Shown here in pieces: positions 15,814 to 24,890 of a DNA stretch of 64,000 bases. Position 1 is the first letter of the stretch. Each line of letters opens with the position of its first letter. A program made the position numbers and the translations under genes. A model generated the notes under the pieces. It had not been told where the DNA came from and searched no databases. It worked only from the letters and a program-made list of their open reading frames with translations. The DNA is from an uncultured Eubacteriales bacterium. GTDB taxonomy: Bacteria > Bacillota > Clostridia > Oscillospirales > Acutalibacteraceae. Where the stretch lies: assembly GCA_900314795.1 (NCBI GenBank), contig OMWP01000013.1, forward strand, positions 34,501 through 98,500, given 5' to 3'.

Positions 15814-18642
15814 TTACAGCTTCAGGATATCGTCATACAGTTCCTTGTTGGCTTCGATATTCTCTGCATTTCCGACGGTACAAAACGCATCATTATCTGC
15901 ATTTTTATTCAGCTTATTGCCGATCGCGTTGAGGTCGCCGACAGTCGTAGAGAGCAGCTCGTCACGTTCCTTTTGGATCGCAGCGTTATCTCTGCCGAGC
16001 AGATGATAGACGGAGCTCAGATAGGCAGTCGCGCGGGGTAACTGCGGGTTGTCGAGCGAGCGTACCACGCTGATGATATAGTCCTCTAAGGCACGGTCGC
16101 TGAGCTGTAGATCGCTGAGGAACTGCGCCGCTTTTTGGAAGGTGTTCAGCGTGATCCCGATCTGCGGATCGCGGTAGCTCCACATATCGAGGCGCTTGGC
16201 GGAGTTCGGGATCGTGCCGCAGCCGTAGGCGCCGTTTTCGACGCGGATCTTCTGCCAGAGGTATTCGAGGGAGAGGATCTTTTTGGCGAGCAGCAGGGCA
16301 CCGCCGCTGAGGTCGCTGTCCGCGTTGAAGCTGTAGCCGTTGAACACGATGTCGCAGGGCGCGCATAAAGCAATATTGCCGGACAGCAGGGAACTCTCTG
16401 CCTGACTGAGGGAATCGGTCAGAACATGCTGCATCGGCAGGGGCGTGTCTTTGATTTTCTCGTAGCTTTCTTCATCGCACGCAAGGGAGAATACCGCCTT
16501 GCCGTTTTTGATGAATTTTTCGTAAGCCGCTTCGAGGCGGGCTTTGAGCGCTGTGAAGCTCTCGGGATCGGAGCTCAACTCCTCTTTGAGTGCTTTGAGT
16601 CGCTGATAGAAGTGGATGCCGCCGGTCTTGTCGAGGATCGCGTCACGCGTGTTATGGGTCGCGGCGGCACGGATCGCGGCGATCTGGCTGGAATTATTGA
16701 TGAAGCCCAACTGCAGCTCGGTCACCATCTGGTCAATCAAGTCGCAGATCGCTTTTTGATCGTCAAAAACGGTCTTGGTGAGGATCTCCTCGGCAAGGGC
16801 TGCCGCCTGTGCGTAGTTGTCGGTGAGCGCCTTGAAGCGCAAAACAGCGGAGGAGATCACTCTGCTGTCATAGCTCGATACAGAGCCCGACATGCTCAGC
16901 GAGCCTGTATACAGCCCGAGCTTGGTTTGCAGGGTCTTGCCGTCGGTGTCTGCGGTCGCAATATTGCCGAGCAGGGAGGACAGGATGCTGACGTCGAACA
17001 GCTCGTCGTCGCTTGCCTGACCGATATCGAAGAAAAGATCAGCATAGACGATGCCGTCCGTTTTCAGCGGATGATACAGAAACGGCGTTTCTTTCCCTTT
17101 CACTTCTGTCAGGAAAGGTACCGCTTTTTTGTCGATGTCATCGATATTCAAGTGCGGGATGCGCGCATCCTTTTTCTCGTCCCGATCAGAGGCACTGTTG
17201 TCATTAGCTGTAACAGCGGCGTTCTCGTCGGGTTCGGCATATTTCTTCTCGGTCGCGGTGGGGGTCATCACGACGATATTGCGGTTCCGGTTCCATAGCA
17301 GGAATACCCGAATCAGCTCCTCAAAATAGCCCTTCTCCATGATCTCTTTGAGGGTCGCGAGCGACTCCTCATACTCAAGATAGCGCCACGGCTCATAGCC
17401 GTACAGCCATGTGTCGGCGATCTGGATGTTGTAGTACAGTCCTTTGGTCAGCCCCGCGGCACTGCCCTCGCGCAGGTTGAATTCGAGGGTGCTCAGCTTG
17501 GCGCGTACCGCTTCTTTGTCCAGCCCCGCGGCACATTCCTCAAGACAGGCGGTGACCTCGCGCTCGATCTCGTCAAGGCGGCTTGCGTCACAGTGGCGGA
17601 GCTTGATCGTAAAGAGGGGATAGGCGATGTCCTCGATCATCTCACACTCACATTCGACCGCCAAGCCCTTGTCGAGGATGCGCTTTTTGAGCGGATCGTA
17701 GTTGGTGTCGGCGAGGATATCAGTGAGGACGGACAGTCCGAGGTAGGTGGTGAAGGCGGGCATTTCGCAGATCGGATAGGTGATCGCGATATAATCCTCA
17801 TTTTTCTTTTCGTCGTTGGCAGTATAGGTACAGTAGAAGGGCTTGTCCTGCTTTTTGACGGTGATCTTCGGCTCCTCGATCGCTTTCTGCGGCTCGACCT
17901 TGCTCAGATATTCCTCATCGAGGAAACGAAGTTTCTCTTCTATTTCCATCTTGCCGTAGAGGTAGAACCTCGCGTTGGACGGATGGTAGTATTTCTTGTG
18001 GTTGGCGATGAAATCCTCATAGGTGAGCTTCACGATGTGGTCAGGATGACCGCCCGAAACGGTGGTGTACTGGCACGGCTCGTAGCTCTCGCTGAACACC
18101 GCCTGATACAGGGTCTCTTCGGGATCGCCCAAGGCGCCTTTCATCTCGTTGTAGACGACGCCCTGATAATAGGGCTTGCCGTTTTCATCGTGCTCGATAT
18201 GCCAGCCCTCCTGACGGAAGGCGTTCTCATTATCGTAGATCAGCGGACGGAACACAGCGTCGGTGTAGACCGACATCAGGTTCATCAGATCCTTGTCGTT
18301 CATGCTCGACACGGGGTACATCGTCTTGTCGGGGAAGGTCATCGCGTTGAGGAAGGTATACAGCGAGCTTTTCATCAGCTCGACAAAGGGATCGTCAACG
18401 GGATATTTTTGCGATCCGCACAAAACGCTGTGCTCGAGGATATGGAACACGCCCGTGGAGTCATGCGACGGGGTCGCAAAGGTAATGGAGTAGGTCATGT
18501 TGCGGTCGTCGTTATCGACATAACATAAGAGTGCGCCGCTGTGGGTGTGGCGCAGGATATACAGGTCGCCGCCGACTTCCTTGACGTGGCGGCGCTGTTC
18601 CACGACAAAGCCGTGGAGGGTATCACCGATGTTGTATTTCAT
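15814..18642 (-). CDS. M16C zinc metallopeptidase (PreP/HypA-like insulinase family)
   Basis: 942-aa clamshell peptidase of the M16C subfamily, which degrades oligopeptides in the cytoplasm (in mitochondria the relative PreP removes targeting presequences). The inverted zinc motif HILEH is at residues 67-71 with the downstream partner in VVYNEMKGALGDPEE. Length is right for the four-domain single-chain form, and the C-terminal half carries the expected second pair (for example VENGAYG near residue 800). AAAGGAG lies close before the ATG. The gene is monocistronic between its terminator and a repeat-rich upstream gap. Confidence 0.94.
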   Translation of the reverse strand: MKYNIGDTLHGFVVEQRRHVKEVGGDLYILRHTHSGALLCYVDNDDRNMTYSITFATPSHDSTGVFHILEHSVLCGSQKYPVDDPFVELMKSSLYTFLNAMTFPDKTMYPVSSMNDKDLMNLMSVYTDAVFRPLIYDNENAFRQEGWHIEHDENGKPYYQGVVYNEMKGALGDPEETLYQAVFSESYEPCQYTTVSGGHPDHIVKLTYEDFIANHKKYYHPSNARFYLYGKMEIEEKLRFLDEEYLSKVEPQKAIEEPKITVKKQDKPFYCTYTANDEKKNEDYIAITYPICEMPAFTTYLGLSVLTDILADTNYDPLKKRILDKGLAVECECEMIEDIAYPLFTIKLRHCDASRLDEIEREVTACLEECAAGLDKEAVRAKLSTLEFNLREGSAAGLTKGLYYNIQIADTWLYGYEPWRYLEYEESLATLKEIMEKGYFEELIRVFLLWNRNRNIVVMTPTATEKKYAEPDENAAVTANDNSASDRDEKKDARIPHLNIDDIDKKAVPFLTEVKGKETPFLYHPLKTDGIVYADLFFDIGQASDDELFDVSILSSLLGNIATADTDGKTLQTKLGLYTGSLSMSGSVSSYDSRVISSAVLRFKALTDNYAQAAALAEEILTKTVFDDQKAICDLIDQMVTELQLGFINNSSQIAAIRAAATHNTRDAILDKTGGIHFYQRLKALKEELSSDPESFTALKARLEAAYEKFIKNGKAVFSLACDEESYEKIKDTPLPMQHVLTDSLSQAESSLLSGNIALCAPCDIVFNGYSFNADSDLSGGALLLAKKILSLEYLWQKIRVENGAYGCGTIPNSAKRLDMWSYRDPQIGITLNTFQKAAQFLSDLQLSDRALEDYIISVVRSLDNPQLPRATAYLSSVYHLLGRDNAAIQKERDELLSTTVGDLNAIGNKLNKNADNDAFCTVGNAENIEANKELYDDILKL

Positions 18643-18658
18643 ATAATTCTCCTTTCAG

Positions 18659-18921
18659 CCTCCCTTTCCTAAGGGAGGTGGGCAAATCGGTTTGCCGATT
18701 TGGTCGGAGGGTTGTTTCGTTTGTTGAGATGAAGTTAAGGGGATTATCTTATACTAATCCTAAATAAAAACCTTTATCATCTATTGCGCTATATTACGTA
18801 TAGCTTTGTTGGGCTTCTTGACAGGCGCCAGCCTGCCTGCGTCGCCCGCCGCGCTATCCGATCAACCCTCAGTCATCATGACGCAAGCGTCAGATGACAG
18901 CTCCCTTAGGAAAGGGAGCCT
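18659..18921. repeat. Gap with two copies of a CTCCCT...AGGGAG dispersed repeat
   Basis: The gap before the peptidase gene holds a copy at 18659-18716 (CCTCCCTTTCCTAAGGGAGG, then a GCAAATCGGTTTGCCGATTTG palindrome, then GGAGGGTTG) and an inverted copy at 18860-18921 (CAACCCTCAGTCATCATGAC ... GCTCCCTTAGGAAAGGGAGC). The second reaches into the 3' end of the C_GCAxxG_C_C gene. I see no gene between them. Confidence 0.7.
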
Positions 18922-19289
18922 AATTGCTCTTCCACGAGCTCGATCGCGTTCCTCACGCAGTCCTCACAGGAGCAGAGCATGTGTCCCGTTACTACGCCCT
19001 TGAGGTCGATGCAGCGTGACGCGCCGCATTTCTCTTCAAACGCTTGGAACAGCTTTCGGCTGGTCGGGTTCATGCCGCGGGTCTGCTTGCTCAGGATGCC
19101 GAGCACCATCTCCGCGCCGACCAGCGCGCCGCAGGTGCCCATCATACCGCCGTTGCCCGAGCCGAAGGTCGAGCCGAGCAGCAACAGGGATTCTTTATCA
19201 AAGGGGAGCAAATCTTCAAACGCGAGCAGCACCGCCTGACAGCAGTTGTTGGAGCGCTTTAATTCAGCGCCCAGATCAGATCGGTTCAT
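18906..19289 (-). CDS. C_GCAxxG_C_C family redox-type protein
   Basis: 127-aa cysteine-rich protein of the C_GCAxxG_C_C family. Conserved cysteines appear in order: NNCCQAVL, then GGMMGTCGALVGAEMV (the GCAxxG-like core), then C-G-A-S-R-C and C-S-C-E-D-C near the end. The family is thought to bind metal or act in redox chemistry, but its substrate is not known. The ATG at 19289 has AAAGGA eight bases upstream; the TTG codon just before it lies too close. The last codons run into a dispersed-repeat copy that forms the 3' end of the gene. Confidence 0.85.
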   Translation of the reverse strand: MNRSDLGAELKRSNNCCQAVLLAFEDLLPFDKESLLLLGSTFGSGNGGMMGTCGALVGAEMVLGILSKQTRGMNPTSRKLFQAFEEKCGASRCIDLKGVVTGHMLCSCEDCVRNAIELVEEQLGSLS

Positions 19290-19451
19290 CAAATCAGTCC
19301 TTTATGTAGTGATGGTAATAGTATTGCTTTTCCGTTGCTCATTATCCTACTTTTCTCCTGTGATGTCAACCGCCGTGTTTATTATTTTCTCAAAAACTTT
19401 GCACGAAAAAGCACCCCGTCTGTACAAATATCCGAAATCTCGTCGGGATTA

Positions 19452-19480
19452 TTGACACACCGCCTTATCTGGTGTATAAA
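19452..19480 (+). promoter_or_regulatory. Promoter of purC
   Basis: TTGACA (19452-19457), 17-base spacer, TATAAA (19475-19480), about 70 bases before the purC start codon. Confidence 0.75.
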
Positions 19481-19485
19481 AACCT

Positions 19486-19519
19486 ATTGTAGGGGAGGGG
19501 CTTGCTCCTCCCCTACAAT
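19486..19519. repeat. Palindromic repeat in the purC leader
   Basis: Arms TTGTAGGGGAGG / CCTCCCCTACAA around GGCTTGCT. Same type as the repeat at 12343-12392. It falls inside the transcribed purC leader and would fold as an RNA hairpin. Confidence 0.7.
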
Positions 19520-19550
19520 CAACATTGAATGAAATACGGGAGGTATTATT

Positions 19551-20258
19551 ATGGAAAAACGTGAACAGCTCTATGAAGGTAAGGCGAAAAAGGTATTTTT
19601 GACCGACGACCCCGAATGCTATATCGTATCCTATAAGGATGACGCGACCGCGTTCAACGGTCTGAAGAAGGGCACCATCGTCGGCAAGGGCGTCATCAAT
19701 AACAAGATGAGCAACCTGTTGATGCAGAAGCTCGAGAAAGAAGCGAACATCCCGACTCACTTTGTCGAGGAACTCAGCGACCGTGAGACCGTGGTCAAGA
19801 AGGTTTCCATCGTACCTCTCGAGGTCATCATCCGTAATATCGCCGCAGGTTCCTTCTCCAAGAACTACGGTGTAGAAGAGGGCGTTGTCTTTGATCAGCC
19901 CACTATCGAGTTCTCCTACAAGAACGACGATCTCGGCGATCCGCTGATCAACGCTTATCATGCGCTGGCGCTGAAGCTCGCAACGGAAGAGGAGATCGAG
20001 ACCATCAAGAAATATGCCTTTGCCGTCAACGATTACATGAAGGCGTATTGGAAAGAGCGCGGCGTTATCCTTGTTGACTTCAAGCTCGAGTTCGGTCGCC
20101 TTTCCGACGGCACCATCGTGCTGGCTGATGAGATCAGCCCCGACACCTGCCGCTTCTGGGACGCCGAGACCAAGGAAAAGCTCGACAAAGACCGCTTCCG
20201 CCGCGACCTCGGCGGTGTAGAGGACGCCTATGCCGAGATCATGGGAAGACTCTCGTGA
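19551..20258 (+). CDS. purC: Phosphoribosylaminoimidazole-succinocarboxamide synthase
   Basis: SAICAR synthetase, the purine-pathway ligase joining CAIR and aspartate with ATP. The 235 residues match the short bacterial form: YEGKAKKVF and [13 protein letters not shown] at the N-terminus, the signature [18 protein letters not shown] near residue 95, and [14 protein letters not shown] near residue 190. GGGAGG seven bases before the ATG fixes the start. It stands alone here with its own promoter and terminator rather than in a pur operon. Confidence 0.97.
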   Translation: MEKREQLYEGKAKKVFLTDDPECYIVSYKDDATAFNGLKKGTIVGKGVINNKMSNLLMQKLEKEANIPTHFVEELSDRETVVKKVSIVPLEVIIRNIAAGSFSKNYGVEEGVVFDQPTIEFSYKNDDLGDPLINAYHALALKLATEEEIETIKKYAFAVNDYMKAYWKERGVILVDFKLEFGRLSDGTIVLADEISPDTCRFWDAETKEKLDKDRFRRDLGGVEDAYAEIMGRLS

Positions 20259-20410
20259 GAATTAAGAACTAAGGAATAAGAAATAAGAACTATTTGAAAT
20301 TGATAAGTGCTCGTGATATGATTCATATCATGAGCGCTTTTTTGTTATGTTAAAAATTGGCAAAGTGCCATTCCGAGTTCTTATTTCTTCTTTCTTCATT
20401 CTTAGTTCCT
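20258..20410. repeat. Inverted AAGAAATAAGAAC-type repeats flanking the purC terminator
   Basis: A low-complexity tract (AAGAACTAAGGAATAAG... at about 20262-20292) and its inverted counterpart (GTTCTTATTTCTTCTTTC... at about 20380-20410) flank the terminator. Similar tracts occur at 11618-11658, 21300-21330 and 21430-21450. Confidence 0.6.
20305..20345 (+). terminator. Terminator of purC
   Basis: Arms AAGTGCTCGTGATATGA / TCATATCATGAGCGCTT with a T run at 20338-20343. Confidence 0.85.
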
Positions 20411-20429
20411 ATTATATTTTACCGCTTTA

Positions 20430-20458
20430 TTGACTTAAAGTGTACAGTGTGATATAAT
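20430..20458 (+). promoter_or_regulatory. Promoter of the proBAC operon
   Basis: TTGACT (20430-20435), 17-base spacer, TATAAT (20453-20458), about 70 bases before proB. Confidence 0.85.
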
Positions 20459-20526
20459 ATCATTGGATAATACTAAATCCCGATGGAATGCTTTATGCGG
20501 GTACGGTATTGATTTGGAGGGAAAAT

Positions 20527-21297
20527 ATGAGAATCGTGATCAAGGTGGGCACCTCGACGCTCACCCATTCTACGGGATTGTTGAATATCAAGCGCGTCGA
20601 GAAGATGTGCAAGGTCATCTCTGACCTGAAGAACGCCGGTAACGAGATCGTGCTGGTATCCTCCGGCGCGATCGGTATGGGTCTGAGCAAGGTCGGCATC
20701 CATCATCGCCCCGATGATATTTCCACTTTGCAGGCAGGTGCGGCGATCGGTCAGTGCGAGCTGATGTATGTTTATGACAAGCTCTTCGGCGAGTATAATC
20801 ACACTGTCGCGCAGATCTTGATGACCGGCGCGTTTGTCGCGATCGACGACTACGGCAAGAATCTCGACAATACCCTGTACCGTCTGCTGGAGCTGGGCGT
20901 GATCCCCATCGTCAACGAGAACGATACCGTCACGACCGATGAGATCGTGATCGGCGATAACGATACACTTGGTGCGATCATCGCCGACCGCGTGGACGCA
21001 GATCTGTTGATCATCCTCTCGGATATCGACGGACTGTACACCGCGAACCCCGCTGTCGACCCTGACGCAAAGCGGCTGGCGGTCATCGAGGAGATCACCC
21101 CCGAGATCGAGGCGCTCGCCGGAGCGGCAGGCTCCAAGCTCGGCACCGGCGGTATGGTGACCAAGCTCAAGGCGGCAAAGCTGGCAACAGAGAACGGCAT
21201 CGAGGTCGTGATCGCCAACGGCAAGGATCCGGATATCCTGTACGATATCATGGATGGCGATGCCGTTTGTACAAGATTTGTCGCGAAGAAGAAATAA
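20527..21297 (+). CDS. proB: Glutamate 5-kinase
   Basis: First enzyme of proline synthesis, phosphorylating glutamate to gamma-glutamyl phosphate. The amino-acid-kinase fold is plain: IVIKVGTSTL at the start, VSSGAIGMG near residue 45, NENDTV and IGDNDTLGAIIA in the middle, and GTGGMVTKLKAAKLA near residue 215. At 256 residues it is the short form without the C-terminal PUA domain of the E. coli enzyme. GGAGG before the ATG at 20527 decides the start. It is the first gene of the proB-proA-proC-patatin cluster. Confidence 0.96.
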   Translation: MRIVIKVGTSTLTHSTGLLNIKRVEKMCKVISDLKNAGNEIVLVSSGAIGMGLSKVGIHHRPDDISTLQAGAAIGQCELMYVYDKLFGEYNHTVAQILMTGAFVAIDDYGKNLDNTLYRLLELGVIPIVNENDTVTTDEIVIGDNDTLGAIIADRVDADLLIILSDIDGLYTANPAVDPDAKRLAVIEEITPEIEALAGAAGSKLGTGGMVTKLKAAKLATENGIEVVIANGKDPDILYDIMDGDAVCTRFVAKKK

Positions 21298-21299
21298 TT

Positions 21300-21450
21300 A
21301 ATGAGGAATTAGGAGTTAGGAATTAGGAATTTCGGGAGGGTTTCACCCTCACCCATTGATAGGTTGAGATTGCCACAGCCATAAATGGCTTCGCAATGAC
21401 AATTATAACCAAAACACAAATTGTTTCCTTTCATTCCTCATTCCTAATTA
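21300..21450. repeat. Dispersed repeats between proB and proA
   Basis: The 170-base gap inside the proline operon holds an AGGAATTAGGAGTTAGGAATT low-complexity tract (21303-21330), a GGTTGAGATTGCCACAGCC ... CGCAATGAC copy (21360-21402) and a partial inverted tract (TTCATTCCTCATTCCTAATT, 21430-21450). Confidence 0.7.
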
Positions 21451-21467
21451 TAAAGAAGGGATCTACT

Positions 21468-22715
21468 ATGACCACACATGAACTCTTGGTAAAAGCGAAA
21501 GAGGCAAAGGCGCTACTGGGCGCTGTGGAGCCTCAGGATATCGACCGCGCGTTACTGCAAATGGCGGATCAGCTCGAGGAGAACACCGATGCGATCCTCA
21601 CTGCGAACGCCTTGGATATCGAAGCGGCACGCGGCAAGATCAGCGACGTGATGATCGACCGCCTGATGCTTTCTGATGAACGCATCAAAGGCATGGCGCA
21701 GGGCATCCGCGAGGTGGCGGCATTACCCTCGCCGCTCGGAAGAGTATTAAAGCACCATGAACGTCCCGACGGGCTGGTCATCGAGCGTGTGTCCGTCGCG
21801 TTGGGCGTTGTGGCGATCATCTATGAGAGTCGCCCGAACGTCACCTCCGACGCTGCCGCGCTCGCCTTGAAGAGCGGCAACGTCTGTGTACTGCGCTGCG
21901 GTAAAGAGGCGCACAAAAGTGCTGCGGCGATCGTGGAAGCGCTCAGAGCGGGACTCAAAGCAGCAGGATTGAATGAAGACATGGTGCTCCTCGTCGAGGA
22001 CACCACTCGCACGAGTGCCAATGAGCTGATGACCGCCGACGGCTATGTGGATCTTCTGATCCCGCGCGGCGGTAAAGGTCTGATCTCCGCGATCGTCAAG
22101 AACGCTACCGTGCCCTGCATCCAGACAGGCACCGGTATCTGTCATATTTATATCGACAGCGCCGCCGATATCGACATGGCGCTGAAGATCGTCGAAAACG
22201 CCAAGTGCTCGCGACCCTCGGTCTGCAATGCCGAGGAGGTGCTGGTGGTCGCCGAGGATATCGCCGAGGAATTTTTGCCGAGGCTCAAAACGCTTTTGGT
22301 CGACGGCAGAGAGGTCAATCCCGTCGAGCTCAGGCTCGATGAAAAGGCCGCCGCGATCATCGACGGTACCCCCGCGGGCGAGGATGACTTCGACACCGAA
22401 TTCCTCGATTATATCTTAGCGGTCAAGATCGTGAAGGATGTGCGTGAGGCGGTCACCCATATCAACGCCCATTCCACCGGTCACAGTGAGGCGATCGTCA
22501 CGGCTGATGAAGAAGCCGCCGCGATCTTTACGCGCGGCATCGACAGCTCGTCGGTCTATGTCAACGCGTCCACCCGTTTCACCGACGGCGGTGAGTTCGG
22601 ACTTGGATGCGAGATGGGCATCTCAACACAAAAGCTCCACGCACGCGGCCCGATGGGTCTCGAGGAGCTGAACACTTATAAATATATCATTACAGGAAGG
22701 GGCAATATCAGATGA
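21468..22715 (+). CDS. proA: Glutamate-5-semialdehyde dehydrogenase (gamma-glutamyl phosphate reductase)
   Basis: Second enzyme of proline synthesis: NADPH-dependent reduction of gamma-glutamyl phosphate. 415 residues with the aldehyde-dehydrogenase fold. Visible landmarks are [26 protein letters not shown] near residue 115, the segment around the active-site Cys in [14 protein letters not shown], and [31 protein letters not shown] near the C-terminus. The ATG at 21468 has AGAAGGG upstream; the frame is open further upstream through a repeat element. Its stop overlaps the proC start as ATGA, showing translational coupling. Confidence 0.97.
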   Translation: MTTHELLVKAKEAKALLGAVEPQDIDRALLQMADQLEENTDAILTANALDIEAARGKISDVMIDRLMLSDERIKGMAQGIREVAALPSPLGRVLKHHERPDGLVIERVSVALGVVAIIYESRPNVTSDAAALALKSGNVCVLRCGKEAHKSAAAIVEALRAGLKAAGLNEDMVLLVEDTTRTSANELMTADGYVDLLIPRGGKGLISAIVKNATVPCIQTGTGICHIYIDSAADIDMALKIVENAKCSRPSVCNAEEVLVVAEDIAEEFLPRLKTLLVDGREVNPVELRLDEKAAAIIDGTPAGEDDFDTEFLDYILAVKIVKDVREAVTHINAHSTGHSEAIVTADEEAAAIFTRGIDSSSVYVNASTRFTDGGEFGLGCEMGISTQKLHARGPMGLEELNTYKYIITGRGNIR

Positions 22716-23581
22716 ATCATAAATTCGGTTTCAGCGGGATCGGGAATTTCGGCGTACATGTGCCGAATATCCGCGTGATCAATTATCGCTTCGGTTTTAT
22801 CGGCGTCGGCAATATGGGCGGCGCTCTGGCACGGGCGGCTTCCCGCTCTACCAAGCAGATCATCGTATGCGACCATGACGCGGAGAAAGCGTCCTCACTG
22901 GCGCGTCGTATCGGCTGTGAATTTGCCGACAGCCGTACCGTCGTGGCGGAGAGCGAATATGTTTTCCTCGGCGTCAAGCCCCAGATGATGGCGGATATGC
23001 TCGGCGAGATCAAAAAGGAGCTCGAAAAGCACAAGGATGTGATCCTGGTCACCATGGCGGCGGGTCTGTCCATCGAGACGATCCGTAAGATGGCGGGCGG
23101 CGACTATAAGATCATCCGCATCATGCCTAACTTAGCGGTCGAGGTCGGCAAGGGCGAGATCCTGTACACCACCTCCGAGAACGTCAGCAAGATCGAGATC
23201 GGAAGATTTTTGAACCTGATGAAGCACGCGGGTCACCTGACCGGTATAGATGAAGAGCAGATGGACGCAGGCTGCTCCGTATCCGGCTGCGGCCCCGCCT
23301 TTGTGTATAAATTTGTCCGCGGTCTCGCGCAGGGCGGCATCAACGCGGGCTTGGATGAAGAGACCGCGCTGGCGCTGGCGATCCAGACGGTGCGCGGTTC
23401 GGCTAAAATGCTCGAAGGCAATGCCGCTCCCCTCGACAAGATGATCGAGAACGTCTGCTCCCCCGGCGGCAGCACCATCGAGGGCGTCAAGGCGCTCGAT
23501 GAAGCGAAAATGGAAGAGGCTGTCAGCAACGCGGTAGCCGCCGCTTACAAGCGCAACGTAGAATTGGGTAAGACAGAATGA
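22712..23581 (+). CDS. proC: Pyrroline-5-carboxylate reductase with duplicated N-terminus
   Basis: Last enzyme of proline synthesis, reducing pyrroline-5-carboxylate. The 289 residues include the Rossmann motif [12 protein letters not shown] at about 27-38, [10 protein letters not shown] near residue 87, and the family signature around [16 protein letters not shown] near the C-terminus. The chain starts about 22 residues earlier than usual, and the extra segment ([14 protein letters not shown]) is a degenerate copy of the Rossmann strand that follows ([14 protein letters not shown]). GGAAGGGG nine bases before the ATG and the ATGA overlap with proA support translation of the extension. Confidence 0.94.
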   Translation: MNHKFGFSGIGNFGVHVPNIRVINYRFGFIGVGNMGGALARAASRSTKQIIVCDHDAEKASSLARRIGCEFADSRTVVAESEYVFLGVKPQMMADMLGEIKKELEKHKDVILVTMAAGLSIETIRKMAGGDYKIIRIMPNLAVEVGKGEILYTTSENVSKIEIGRFLNLMKHAGHLTGIDEEQMDAGCSVSGCGPAFVYKFVRGLAQGGINAGLDEETALALAIQTVRGSAKMLEGNAAPLDKMIENVCSPGGSTIEGVKALDEAKMEEAVSNAVAAAYKRNVELGKTE

Positions 23582-24429
23582 GTAAGGAAACCGGTTTAGT
23601 ATTGGAAGGCGGCGCGATGCGCGGCATGTTCACCGCGGGCGTGATCGATGTGCTCATGGAGAACGGAGTTGATTTCCCCGCCATGGTCGGCGTGTCGGCA
23701 GGCGCGGCATTCGGCTGTAATTACAAGAGCCGCCAGCCGGGTCGTGTGATCCGCTATAATAAGCGCTTTTGTCAAGATAAGCGCTATTGCTCGATACAAT
23801 CGCTGCTCAAAACAGGCGATTTGTATGGCGCGGAGTTTTGTTATCGTACCATTCCCGAGGAGCTGGATGTTTTTGATAAAAAGACATTCGAGGAAAACCC
23901 GATGGCATTCTATGTCGTCTGCACCAATGTGTTCACGGGTGATCCCGTGTATCAACGTGTGGATCATGCGGATGAGAACGGCTATCTTTGGATGCGCGCG
24001 TCCGCTTCGATGCCGATGGTGTCAAGACCCGTCGAGGTGGATGGCTACACCCTGCTCGACGGCGGCATGAGCGATTCGATCCCCCTGCGTTTTATGCAAC
24101 ACAAAGGATTTGAGAAGAACGTGGTCGTCCTGACCCGTCCGCGTAAGTATATCAAGAAGCCGAATCATCCGGCGCTGATGAAAACGATGCTCCGCAAGCA
24201 ACCCGAGATGGCGCGCGTGATGGCTGACCGCCACAAGATGTACGCCTTCCAGCGTGAATATGTCTTTGCGTGTGAGCGCATGGGCAATACTTTAGTGCTG
24301 TGCCCCGACAAGCCGCTCGGCATCTCGCGCACGGAGCATGATCCCGACAAATTGCAGGCGGCATATGACGAGGGCGTCAAGATCGCGACAAGAGAGCTTC
24401 AGAAAATCAAAGAGTTCTTGCAGTCATGA
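23578..24429 (+). CDS. Patatin-like phospholipase (RssA/YjjU type)
   Basis: 283-aa cytoplasmic serine lipid acyl hydrolase of the patatin family. The oxyanion-hole motif LEGGAMRGMFTAG opens the protein, the nucleophile elbow GVSAG lies near residue 40, and the catalytic aspartate is in LLDGGMSDSIPL near residue 160. Its ATG overlaps the proC stop (ATGA), so it is translated with the proline operon although no metabolic link is known. A terminator-type hairpin at 24651 probably ends the transcript. Confidence 0.92.
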   Translation: MSKETGLVLEGGAMRGMFTAGVIDVLMENGVDFPAMVGVSAGAAFGCNYKSRQPGRVIRYNKRFCQDKRYCSIQSLLKTGDLYGAEFCYRTIPEELDVFDKKTFEENPMAFYVVCTNVFTGDPVYQRVDHADENGYLWMRASASMPMVSRPVEVDGYTLLDGGMSDSIPLRFMQHKGFEKNVVVLTRPRKYIKKPNHPALMKTMLRKQPEMARVMADRHKMYAFQREYVFACERMGNTLVLCPDKPLGISRTEHDPDKLQAAYDEGVKIATRELQKIKEFLQS

Positions 24430-24473
24430 TAAAGGACAATTGATCTGTTGTGATGCAGAGATAAAAGTGATAA

Positions 24474-24679
24474 GGGACAATGGATTTCCATCGTCTCAGA
24501 CTGTAGAAAAACCTATCCTGCCCCCTCTGACGAGGGGGCGGCAAGAAGTATGATTCACAGAGAAATAAACGTAAAATGCGGGGGAGAGATAACGCGACGG
24601 AGCCTCGGAAACGTCCTGCGTTTTATATGATATACTTTTTTCGACAAGCTGGGACGATGGATTTCCATCGTCTCTTTTT
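24474..24679 (+). terminator. Repeated hairpin and terminator region after the proline operon
   Basis: The hairpin GGGACGATGG-ATTT-CCATCGTCTC with five T (24651-24679) looks like a true terminator. A near-identical sequence without a T run (GGGACAATGGATTTCCATCG, 24476-24499) lies about 175 bases upstream. Between them is a GCCCCCTCTGACGAGGGGGC palindrome (24520-24541). No gene is seen from 24430 to 24890. Confidence 0.6.
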
Positions 24680-24890
24680 CATGCAAAGTGCCATGGCTTT
24701 CCTCTTGTACGATCAATTTTTTGTTGACGATTTTTTGATTTGGCTACACATTGTATCGAATCTGTAAATTAGGCTACAAAACGGGTATAAATTGGATATA
24801 GGCAAGGCTGATCTGCTGTGCTATGATGGAGTTGAAATAAAGAAGTGCCGTACCGAGTAACGACACCGAATCGGAAAGAGGATGAACAGA

